64,000 nt of DNA from Nematostella vectensis (lineage: Eukaryota; Cnidaria; Anthozoa; Actiniaria; Edwardsiidae). Of this stretch, positions 13,101 through 25,100 are shown one piece after another. The translations under genes were made by a program, and so were the position numbers. The notes beneath the pieces were generated by a model that was given only the letters and a program-made list of their open reading frames with translations, made no database searches and had not been told where the DNA came from. Location of the stretch: positions 4,091,501-4,155,500 of the forward strand of contig NC_064035.1 of assembly GCF_932526225.1 (NCBI RefSeq), written 5' to 3'. Every line of letters begins with the position of its first letter. The stretch's first letter is position 1.

Positions 13101-16100
13101 TGACTCACCCCTAGACCCGCGATCACAGCCAACATGTGCTCCGCCATGACTCACCTAGACCCGCGATCACGGCCAACATGTGCTCCGCCATGACTCACCT
13201 AGAACCGCAATCACGGCCAACATGTGCTCCGCCATGACTCACCTAGACCCGCAATCACGGCCAACATGTGCTCCGCCATGACTCACCTAGACCCGCAATC
13301 ACGGCCAACATGTGCTCCACCATGACTCACCTAGACGCGCAATCACAGCCAACATGTGCTCCGCCATGACTCACCTAGACGCGCAATCACGGCCAACATG
13401 TGCTCCGCCATGACTTACCTAGACGCGCAATCACGGCCAACATGTGCTCCGCCATGACTCACCCCTAGACCCGCGATCACAGCCAACATGTGCTCCGCCA
13501 TGACTCACCTAGACCCGCGATCACGGCCAACATGTGCTCCGCCATGACTCACCTAGAACCGCAATCACGGCCCGTGCTCCGCCATGACTCACCTAGACCC
13601 GCAATCACATACAACATGTGCTCCGCCATGACTTACCAAAACCCGCAATCACGGCCAACATGTGCTCCACCATGACTTACCAAAACCCGCAATCACGGCC
13701 AACATGTGCTCCGCCATGACTCACCTAGACCCGCAATCACGGCCAACATGTGCTCCGCCATGACTCACCTAGACCCGCGATCACAGCCAACATGTGCTCC
13801 GCCATGACTCACCTAGACCCGCAATCACGGCCAATATGTGCTCCGCCATAACTCACCTAGACCCGCGATCACGGCCAACATGTGCTTCGCCATCAGCACG
13901 TCCCGGTCCACAAGGGTGAAGGTGGTTAACACAGCAAAAACTGCACCGGCCAGAAACGCCACATTCCTTGGAAAAATAAACAGAAGTGCTATTGGGATGT
14001 TTTAGGGCTAAAAAAATACTTCTTAAACAGGGTGACAGAAAAAAACATTGGTGATCCGACATGTTTTGTCTAGGCGAATTTCGTACAGGAGAGGCTTTTT
14101 TCTATGATAATGTAACAACAATGGTGTTTGGGATGGCGTTAGTTATTACAAAGAATAACGAGGAAAGATGAATGTTACGGTGTGCTCAGTAGCAGTTTTG
14201 TTCATAGTCTTGATATAATCAGAGCAACATTGTTTATTGGTAGAAGCGCGAACACAGAAAAACCTCTCAGCAGTGTTTGGTTCACCATAAAGTTGGCAAC
14301 CGTGTTGCCAGCAACGATTTGAGCGATGAGCAACCACGATATTTTCCATCAAAATACAGGAACTGTTTGCACGAAAATGTACGAAACAACGGTCGGATAT
14401 GAGACTCACTTGGCGATGATGGCTAGGAATGGAGAAGAGAAAATGTTCAAGTACTTCTGAGCTGGCTCATACGCCTTGTTTAACCTGAGAAACCAAGCAA
14501 ACGTAATTGTATTGACCGCAAGGTAAGATAATGCTCATGTGACTTATTTAATATACGGATCACTTCACCTAGAGTGCGTAGCAAGCGAAAGGGCTGGGGG
14601 GGGGGGGGGGGGGGGGTAATACCGCGCTCCGGGAAATATGGGGAGCACGCGCCTTGTATTCTTTGGGCTTGTATAACGCAGGTTTCTCTTCACTGCAAAA
14701 TCACATGGATCGATATGCTACGAATGGAGTAATACCTTGCTTGGAATTCGTGATCAAGTTCATTGAAGTGTCTGAAGAACAGCCTTCCGTACGGCGACCT
14801 GGAATTAGACATACATAAAACGTATACGTTAACACATTGACCCCTGAACCGGCCTGTACCGGCTTTGGGAAGTACCCACAACCCAAAAAATTCATAAATT
14901 CAAAATAAACACAACAAGATGAAGATACTCAGGCATCAGTCTAAGGGATAAATGGTCTTGCAGATATGCATCCAACCAAGGTGTTGGCATCTACTCTTAA
15001 GCCAAATAATAGCACAGGTTCTTTGACAAATCTCAAATCGAACAAGGAGAGAAAAGCAGAATCACCCCTCTCAATAAAACGCTCAAAATACCACACAAGG
15101 GAGAGAGATCAGCAAACACAGCTCAAGACACAAATAGATACCTTTATTCTGATCCTCCAGGTACATTTCCTTGGCCTCAAAACACAATGCCCATTCCTTG
15201 AAGGATTGTACAACCACGAAAATATGTTTACGTATTGCAAAGCATTCTGGGAGATACAGGGGAAAATTCACGAGGGGAGGGCCAGTCAACACTCCTCTCC
15301 CCAAAGTCAGATGGTTTTTTATAAGTCTTTTCACCCCGAAGCCAAACGAATCAATTCCAGGTCATACAGACCCAGAATAGCAGTGTAAACAATTTTGCAA
15401 TCAATTTGGTTTCAGAAAAGACACCATTTAGGATAGCTGTGGTGATTCATTAGAAAATTATTTTCTCATCCGGGCAAAGCCAAACAAGAAAAAATCATCA
15501 TGAATCCACCTTTGCTTGCAAATATCCATAAGCAAGGCACTCAATTATGCCCCAAAAGACTTCATGATGTCCTGAGACACTCTCCTAATATGCTCATAGC
15601 TGTATTTTTGATGAAAAATACAAGCAACCATCAACTTGTGCTGGCTTCAGCACATCGACGAGGGATTAAAAGTGGGGACCGCAAAGCACTGTTGGAAAGC
15701 TTGGATACCGCTGACTAGGTGCAGCTGTGTTTGACTTTGACGGGCTGTATAAAACTCAGAATAGGGGGGGAGGTATCTGTTTTCAGTCTGTTTTTTGTAA
15801 ATTCAGCTCCAAAAAAGCCAGGAGTCAATGGGTTAATCAACCACCCCTAGATTTTCATCAAAATAACTAGACCTTTTTAGACTTGTGCTGTGACATACAC
15901 CAGTGGATTGGATCACATATATGCCATTTCTAGCAAGTGAATATCTTTAACCTAGAAAATAGAATTTTTTTTACTTGGACATGACTGGACTCATTGATAG
16001 GGATGATATGCATAGCTTTTTTAGAAAAAAATGCCCAAGAAAACATCAGATTCAGGCAAGGTTTTGTGATAAGATTACTTTGACGGTGAATATACAGGAA

Positions 16101-19100
16101 AAGTACCAAAAGTGGGTTGACACTGCTGCTTTGAATTTATAAAGGCAAATATTTTTATAGAATTTGGGCTCCCTGTGGTTTCCCTAATGGTTTTAACATA
16201 AGAATTATCTGTTAGAATATCAGCCATAACTTAAAGGAGGCTTGTTTGTATATCAAGCAGAATTTGCCTACACTGTTGTATGCACCTAAGCTTGCGAAAA
16301 ATGCATTGTTCTCAGGCAGTGAGGCAAGCATGATTTTTAGGGTGTGTTGGTTAATGTGACTTTCTGTATAAACCATAAACATTCAGCACCCTCTTTTCCA
16401 AGTCCTCTTGATCGTTAAAGCGTTATCACGCAAGCCCAAGTGAACACGTACCGAATTATACACAAATCTTAGGTCTGCCCTGAAAAAGTCTAATTAAAGA
16501 CGAAAATTTGGCAGAGTCGAATTCAAGTTTTTGGTGTATTGTATCATTCTTCTGGTTTCACGAACACGACTATTTGGGCTTTTTGTATTTATTCACATTT
16601 TAGGTTTGATATAAAAGAATCCCAAAGACTAAATCATTTAACAATCCTTCATAAAAGTTTCGATTTTAATTTTTAATTGTGTAATCCAAAAGTTATGAAA
16701 AATTAACTGGATTTTAAGAAATGTTTCTAAGTTCCCTTGTTAACCAATGCAAGGAAGGGCATCTTGCTATAAAATACTATTTTGACAAGTTTCTAGAGAA
16801 ACAATCCTAACACTTCAACTATCCTTACCATCTGCGCGCCCCTAAAGCATCAGGTGCTCGCTTGACAAGCTGTAAGTAGAAATACAAAAAGTCACGCTAA
16901 AGAAAACCCAAGTGTGCATGTGTATACAGAGGTAGTAGAGACCTGTAGCAGGCCTCGAAATATTATGTTCAAGACTAAACCAATACAAAAGTGCTGTGCA
17001 AATCATGTGTTTCGGACCAGACGTACCTCGGCATAACTGAAGAAAGAGTAGAGTACAACCCATAGGAGAATAAATGGGCAGAGGAGAAAATTAGCTACTC
17101 CTATCCAGAAAATGCGACGTGAAAGCCTGCAAAGACAGCATGCATACATTGTGTAATGACCAATGTGTTAAATCTTATAGGGTTCCTTATTTTTCTTATT
17201 TTAACCGCTTGCGATATTTTTCTAGGACCCAGTCTTTTTCGTTGTTTTTATAGTCCGTCCCTGTCCACCTTTCCGCTTGTCACCCGTTTGCCCCTCCCTC
17301 CCTCCCTTAGTATCGCTAGCCTCTCTGTTTCTCCCTCCCTCCCTTAGTATCGCTAGCCTCTGTTTCTCCCTCCCTCCCTTAGTATCGCTTGCCTCTCCGT
17401 TTCTCCCTCCCCTCCCTACCTTAGTATCGCTAGCCTCTCTGTTTCTCCCTCCCCTCCCTCCCTTAGTATCGCTAGCCTCTCTGTTTCTCCCTCCCCTCCC
17501 TTAGTATCGCTAGCCTCTCTGTTTCTCCCTCCCTTAGTATCGCTAGCCTCTCTGTTTCTCCCTCCCCTCCCTTAGTATCGCTGGCCTCTGTTTCTTCCTC
17601 CCCTTCTTTTAGTATCGCTAGCCTCTTTGTTTCTCCCTCCACTCCCTTAAAATCGCTAGGTCCTTTCCTCTCTGTTTCTTCCTCCACTCCCTTAAAATCG
17701 CTAGGCCCTTTTCTCTCTGTTTCCCCCTCCACTCCCTTAAAATCGCTAGGCCCTTTCCTCTCTGTTTCTCCCTCCACTCCCTTAAAATCGCTAGGCCCTT
17801 TCCTCTCTGTTTCTCCCTCCACTCCCTTAAAATCGCTAGGCCCTTTCCTCTCTGTTTCTCCCTCCACTCCCTTAAAATCGCTAGGCCCTTTCCTCTCTGT
17901 TTCTCCCTCCACTCCCTTAAAATCGCTAGGCCCTTTCCTCTCTGTTTCTCCCTCCACTCCCTTTAAAACGCTAGGCCCTTTCCTCTCTGTTTCTCCCTCC
18001 ACTCCCTCAAAATCGCTAGGCCCTTTCCTCTCTGTTTCTCCCTCCACTCCCTTAAAATCGCTAGGCCCTTTCCTCTCTGTTTCTCTCTCCACTCCCTTAA
18101 AATCGCTAGGCCCTTTCCTCTCTGTTTCTTCCTCCACTCCCTTAAAATCGCTAGGCCCTTTTCTCTCTGTTTCCCCCTCCACTCCCTTAAAATCGCTAGG
18201 CCCTTTCCTCTCTGTTTCTCCCTCCCTCCCTTAGTATCGCTAGCCTCTCTGTTTCTCCCTACCCTCCCTCCCTTAGTATCGCTAGCCTCTCTGTTTCTCC
18301 CTCCCTCCCTTAGTATCGCTAGCCTCTCTGTTTCTCCCTCCCTCCCTTAGTATCGCTAGCCTCTCTGTTTCTCCCTACCCTCCCTCCCTTAGTATCGCTA
18401 GCCTCTCTGTTTCTCCCTCCCTCCCTTAGTATCGCTTGCCTCTCCGTTTCTCCCTCCCCTCCCTCCCTTAGTATCGCTAGCCTCTCTGTTTCTCCCTCCC
18501 CTACCTCCCTTAGTATCGCTAGCCTCTGTTTCTCCCTCCCCTCCCTTAGTATCGCTAGCCTCTCTGTTTTTCCCTCCACTCCCTTAGTATCGCTAGCCTC
18601 TCTGTTTCTCCCTCCCCTCCCTCCCTTAGTATCGCTAGCCTCTGTTTCTCCCTCCACTCCCTCCCTTAGTATCGCTAGCCTCTCTGTTTCTCCCTCCACT
18701 CCCTTAGTATCGCTGGCCTCTCTGTTTCTCCCTTCCCTCCCTTAGTATCGCTAGCCTCTCTGTTTCTCCCTCCACTCCCTTAGTATCGCTAGCCTCTGTT
18801 TCTCCCTTCCCTCCCTTAGTATCGCTAGCCTCTCTGTTTCTTCCTCCCCTCCCTTAGTATCGCTAGCCTCTCTGTTTCTCCCTCCACTCCCTTAAAATCG
18901 CTAGGTCCTTTCCTCTCTGTTTCTCCCTCCACTCCCTTAAAATCGCTAGGCCCTTTCCTCTCTGTTTCTCCCTCCACTCCCTTAAAATCGCTAGGCCCTT
19001 TCCTCTCTGTTTCTCCCTCCCCTCCCTTAAAATCGCTAGGCCCTTTCCTCTCTGTTTCTCCCTCCACTCCCGTAAAATAGCTAGGCCCTTTCCTCTCTGT

Positions 19101-22100
19101 TTCTCCCTCCCCTCCCTTAAAATCGCTAGGCCCTTTCCTCTCTGTTTCTCCCTCCACTCCCTTAAAATCGCTAGGCCCTTTCCTCTTTGTTTCTTCCTCC
19201 ATTCCCTTAAAATCGCTAGGCCCTTTCCTCTCTGTTTCTCCCTCCACTCCCTTAAAATCGCTAGGCCCTTTCCTCTCTGTTTCTTCCTCCCCTCCCTTAA
19301 AATCGCTAGGTCCTTTCCTCTCTGTTTCTCCCTCCACTCCCTTAAAATCGCTAGGCCCTTTCCTCTCTGTTTCTCCCTCACCTCCCTTAAAATCGCTAGA
19401 CCCTTTCCTCTCTGTTTCTCCTTCCCCTCCCTTAAAATCGCTAGGCCCTTTCCTCTTGTTTCTCCCTCCACTCCCTTAAAATCGCTAAGCCCTTTCCTCA
19501 CTGTTTCTCCCTCCACTCACTTAAAATCGCTAGGCCCTTTCCTCTTTGTTTCTCCCTCCCCTCCCTTCCTCTTTGTTTCTCCCTCCCCTCCCTTACCATC
19601 TCCTCCCTTAGTACTCCCCTTATTTGGCCTGTCCATCCCCTCTCACCCATATTTCGTGTTCCTTTACTTAAAGACCCCATATTCTCGTGTTTCTTATTAT
19701 TCCTCTTTCCCTTAAATACAAATCAAGCGGAAAATGATTTAGGACTTTCTTTATTCTGGTACCAATTGGTTTTGCATATTTTTACCTAACATAGGATCGA
19801 TAAAATTTACATTATTCTCATACGAGTGCCCTACGTGTCCATACACGGCACAAGCAATCGAGCATATTTACCCCAATGGCCGGTATCTCTTGCTAATATT
19901 TGTTCTTTCCGCTAAAACCTTCATATCGGTCACGATAGCGGACAACATTCCTGACAACTCGACACACGATCCTTCTGTACAGTGAAGGTAAATACTCGAT
20001 GTATATTTCCTCGTTTTGCGCAGGGTCGGTAAAGTCATCAGTGAAGATTTCGGCGGGAAATCCCTCGATCATGCTCAGGTCAGCGTTCTTGATCCCAATA
20101 TGGACGAGCTTTACCTCCTCCAGGTCTGGATTCTCGATTATCGCACGCACCGACACCACATAGGTCGCCGTGCTGATGCGGTCGCCAGGGTTAACATCAT
20201 TGATATTTGTTTGAGCTGGGAACTCCTCATATAGGACTTCACCTAAGTCATCTACGGTATTACTGACTGTCGCGGCCACTACTAAAGGGGCTGGCACTAG
20301 GTAATCTGCAACGGAAAAGTGTGACGGAGAAGCGTGTCGTGAGCGTGACGTGATTCGAAGTAGTGTCGCTAGCATTTTGACCTCAGAGAAACCAAACACT
20401 TTGAAACCTTCGTGTGTTATCAGGTCCCCCTGTGCTAGAGGAGGTTGGGTGAGGATTGGGCTCAACGCTAACGGCGCCTGAGAGAGAATATAAGTTCGCC
20501 AGTGCGAGTGACCATGTGGCTTATCAGAATGATCACGTGGCTCTTGAGGATGATCACGTGACTGATCAGGCGGCCCTTTCTCTTCGGGGCTGGTAAATAT
20601 GCCAGGGCAACTGGTAATCACGTGAGTCGCAAACACTGTCTGGTCGTGCTGGTTAACGAGGCGATGATTGGAGTGAACGACAGTTCCACTATGCGCTGAA
20701 CTTGGATTGACATCCGTCACGTGGAAGAAACAGCTGACCGTATCCCCAGGAAACAGCGGGTTGATCTGAACGCTGTCATGGCAACCGACGTGTGAGGATT
20801 TCGATGCATTTAGACAGTTGTTTGCATAACCAAAAGCTAAGGCGTTCAAAAAGGAGAACGGAAAAGACACGGAGGGCAAGCCTACCTTGACTGCGAATTC
20901 CGCACTCGATGTTATACGGTCACCAGAAGGGATTGAGCATCGCCAGGCGTTTAACCAGGAGTCGGTTATTGTCTCTTCCCGGGCCGCTTGTCTGACGTCA
21001 CCGATCTTTAAATTGTGCCTTTGAGGACGCATACAACCGCGCGGGCTCAGCAAACCAGTCGCCACCCGTGCACTTTCCGAACAACTGTGTCGGTGTATTT
21101 CCGACGCTTTCTTCAGATGCATCGGTCCAATGTATGTACCGCTATCTAGCTCTTTGCTTACACTCCCTTTGAGTACCTCACTTGCCCACTTTACCTCCTG
21201 TGTTGAAGGAGAGTACGAAATGTTCGCATGGACTACCTGTGTGGGCGTAAGCACAGCCGAGCCAACAAATCCACAAGCCTTCATTTGGCTGTAAAATCTC
21301 TCTGCTGCGATGTGGTCATCGAGTTTTTCGCAGACGCCGGCAACAGGCAGCACGTCGGCGGCTCTGCACGCCATCACCACGTGGCTCAAGAACGTAAAGT
21401 ACGTGGGAGAAGACTCGTCACAATGGCACTCTGCCTTGAAGTCCGCCATTCCGGTGAGAAGCCCTATGACGCGCCGGGACCCTTTCGCTATGCTCTCCGC
21501 TTGGAAGAACGCATTTGTCGTCTCCATTATCGGAACAAGCTTGCGGGATCCTTCACTAAGACCTATCCTTCTCTCAGCAGCAGCGATAAGTTTATCGAAT
21601 TCACGCAACGATAAGCTATCCTGAACTTTAGGAAGCACAAATCCGGCCACAGGTGGTAGAACAAGAGAGCTGAGATCTTTTAAGAGCTCGTGTTGATTCT
21701 CGAGTGGATTCAAGCGTACGAAGAGCCTTGGATGTTTGCTAGCGTCCGAGTTGAGCATTTTTGCTATTTCTCGTCTCGTGGACGTCTTTAGGTGCACGGG
21801 AGTGCCGTCCTCCATGTCTAGGACGACTACGTCTGCCCGTGGCCGACTTGACGAGAGACAGTGGTCCGGATTCGACGTAAAGTACCGCGAGCGGTAAAGC
21901 CGATTAACAGCAGGCTGGTTACAAATAAATCGCAAAAATACAGCTCTCCAGCGCGAACTTCCATCGCTTAGCAACAGGCTTTTGCGAAAAAACATGGTTT
22001 TGACTCGTCGCGGATGTTGTATAGTATATATATAGTAATAAATTCACTATTAGGGTTCGACAAAAAACCAGTTGTGCTTCAAGGGCACTTATGCAAATAG

Positions 22101-25100
22101 CTATGGTCTAGTCGTTTGAGAACAATAGCTACACACGAAGCTATTGATAATTGTTTGAGACGCTATATTTACAAATGTTTGGTGACCTATAGCGTGACCT
22201 ACATCATGTAATTCAACTTTAAGCTTGTAAAATGGTTGGTGACGTGTGGCGTGACATACATTGTAATGTAACGCTATGCTCGTAAAGTGTTTGGTGACGT
22301 GTGGCGTGACATATATCATCTAATCCAACGCTATGCTCGTTGGTGAGAGCATAGCGTTGCTGACGAGTGGTGTGACATATGTCATGTAATGTAACGCTTA
22401 CTTGTATAGTGGTTTGTGACGTGACCTATATCATGTAATGTAAGGCTATGCTTGTAAAGTGATTTGTGACGCGTAGCGTGACCTTTATCAAGTAATATAG
22501 TGCAACGCAATATGTGAAGAGTGTCGGTCGGAAATGTGTTTCCGACCATCGGCAATCCTCTGACGCGCAAAGAGCGGATCACTGGATCGGCGTTCGAACC
22601 AACTCCTTGGCTTTCGCATTCGAAAACACAAATTTTCCGAATAAAAGCCGGCTAGCAGGCAAAGCTTCAGCTTTCCTGCAGATCCGTGTATTTGTGGGCG
22701 TCTTTTATAGATCATTCAAAAAGTCTCCCCTCTACCTCCTCCCTCCTTTAAAAATACGTCGCTCGTACGTACAGGCTGTCGAAGGGGACATAGACTATAC
22801 CTGTCAGCCAGCGCAGATCTGTAAACGAGAAACACGAATATGAGACATGAAAGAGAGCAGTATTAGAGTACACCAATCCATTAAGAATTACGAACGATCC
22901 AGGGTAAAAAAGGCAAAAATTATCGTGCTGTATTAATCTTGATAATTCGCCAAAATCAAAGAGCAGGCGATGTACTAAATGTTTTTGTGCGGGAACGGCA
23001 TGAAAACGCCAGAAAGTGGCGTTACGCCGTTTTTTGGACGAAGCCAGCTCGCAAACGTTCGATCGCGTGCTCACGCATATTTTCATTGGCGTCGGGTATC
23101 TAATCGCTCTAATAGTTCACCCATCCCCCCCCCCTTGTTTATGGCGATCCGCGGCCCCGAACTGAAAAAAAGGAAGAAAAGTCACCTTTTGCTGAGGTTT
23201 TTAAAGTCATCTCTGAGCTTCCAGTTGTCCTGAAAAGGGGACCCTGGACCCCAAAACAGTATCATCTTCAGGTTGTACTTCATGCCCTCCGTCAAAAACG
23301 TCCTGCAACAACAAATTACGGTAAACCATGGGTACACCAAGGAGTGCCCGTAATTACCATGCTCAGTATCACAGGCGAGAGGGCACTTTCAGGCGTGTGT
23401 ACAGGGGGTGCGCAGGGGCCTCAAGTAGGACAGTCGAATACTATCCTTTTTCCATATAATACCTTATGACTGCGCTTCCCCTCAGCCAATCCTGGGTTCG
23501 CACAATCCTGGGAGCTACAAGAGACCTTACACACCCCCAGATGCGAGAACCTGTGATCCATGCAAATTAGGAATTGGAGACGAAGAACATTATCTTATAA
23601 TATGTATGGGAAAATGACAAAACTAGATTCTTTTCACTACTTTATATTTATATTACCCAACAACAACAAAAGTAAAAAACAACAACAACAAAGTCAAAAA
23701 TCCTCAATAAAAAGCACCTACATGAATGCCTTTGCCTAAAATACATATAAACAAGGATATATTTTATACATATTATAAATTTATAACTCTCATATTATAA
23801 TATTATAACTCTTTTGGACCCCTCCATCCGTTTTCCATCATTTTAGAAAACGAAGCGGCATGAGACTGTCAAGGTTTTTTTTTTGGAACCGTTAAACTCG
23901 TTGGACAAATAGCTCGTGTCTCTAAAGAAGTGCTAGGGTTTCTGGTGCATCGATAGTTCTCTCTCTCCATCAGTTGTGTAGTTCATGGTTCCCCTCCAAC
24001 TAGCTTGCCTGACGTGCCAACTTTTTTTACTCGAGTTCAGCTATACTCTGCTGCCATCGCTTGTTCTCTTGGCGCACATTCCTCTCCCTCTGCTGTCTGA
24101 GTGAACCCCGCGCCAGTTCGGGGATGCACCAACTCACCCGCTCGCCCCTCGCGCGTGTCTCTCCTCCTCGAGTTCAGCTATACTCTGCTGCCATCGCTTG
24201 TTCTCTTGGCGCACATTCATCTCCCTCAGCTGTCTGAGTGGACCCCGCGCCAGTTCAGGGATGCCCTCCCACCAGCTCGCCCCTCGCGCGTGTCTCTCCC
24301 CCTCGAGTTCAGCTATACTCTGCTGCCATCGCTTGTTCTCTTGGCGCACATTCCTCTCCCTCTTGTCTGAGTGGACCCCGCGCCAGTTCAGGGATGCACC
24401 AGCTCACCCCCAACGCGTGTCTCTCCTGCTCGAGCAGTGCTAGACTTAGAAGCCATTCACTACTCTCCCTTCGCAGCTCAAACTTCCCTCTTAGCTTGGG
24501 CTTTTCTTTTTGTTCAGGCTACCCTCTTGGTCCAGGCTTTCCTCTTGGTTCAAACTCCCCCCTTGGTTCCGGCTTTTCTCTTGGTTCAAACGCTTCTCCT
24601 GGTTCAGGCTTTTCTCTTGGTTCAGACTTTAACATACCTTCCATCAAGGCCGAGCTCACTCGCTTTTCACTAAGGCCGGTCGCCATCGGTGAACACTTGA
24701 TAAAATCTTGTCCATCGGCAACTCTTACTCTATTATTTCGACTTCGAAACAGCGCACTAAAAATGCGAGAGTTTCTAAAAAAAATTCATGGTTGTTCACT
24801 TTAAAAACGCACTAAAATAAACTGTTTGTAGCCTATTATCTGAAATTACTGAATTGCTTCCAGTTTGCCAATATGTTGAGCGTGATGGATAACCACTGTT
24901 GGGAGTGGTTTATATAGCGGAAATGTGCGTCAAATGGGTGGGACGAACTGGAATGACTAGTTAAGTTATCTGGTAAATCATGGCAGAGGTGATAACAAAC
25001 CACACTCTTTTTGCAAGCAACTTCAGCTTGGATTCATAGATCAACAGACTCTCTCTAAACTTTTTCATATTCTTTTATTAAATGGGAATGGGAATTTATT

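Noticed and set aside
10741-13893. CRISPR-like array
   Set aside because: Units are contiguous with no unique spacers; the sequence is eukaryotic and derived from an ATG9 exon.
14966-15388. 140-aa ORF inside the TTAA element
   Set aside because: The frame is broken in the second copy at about 39906-40320, so there is no sign of selection on it.
16452-16479. 28-nt candidate ATG9 exon
   Set aside because: Its length breaks phase; the 41-nt exon at 16829-16869 fits both phase and family sequence (ALGARRW).
17472-19516. Long minus-strand ORFs (up to 236 aa) of repeated E/T/K/G-rich units
   Set aside because: The 45-bp period is a multiple of 3, so ORFs arise automatically. There is no start context or family match, and the frames overlap in several phases.
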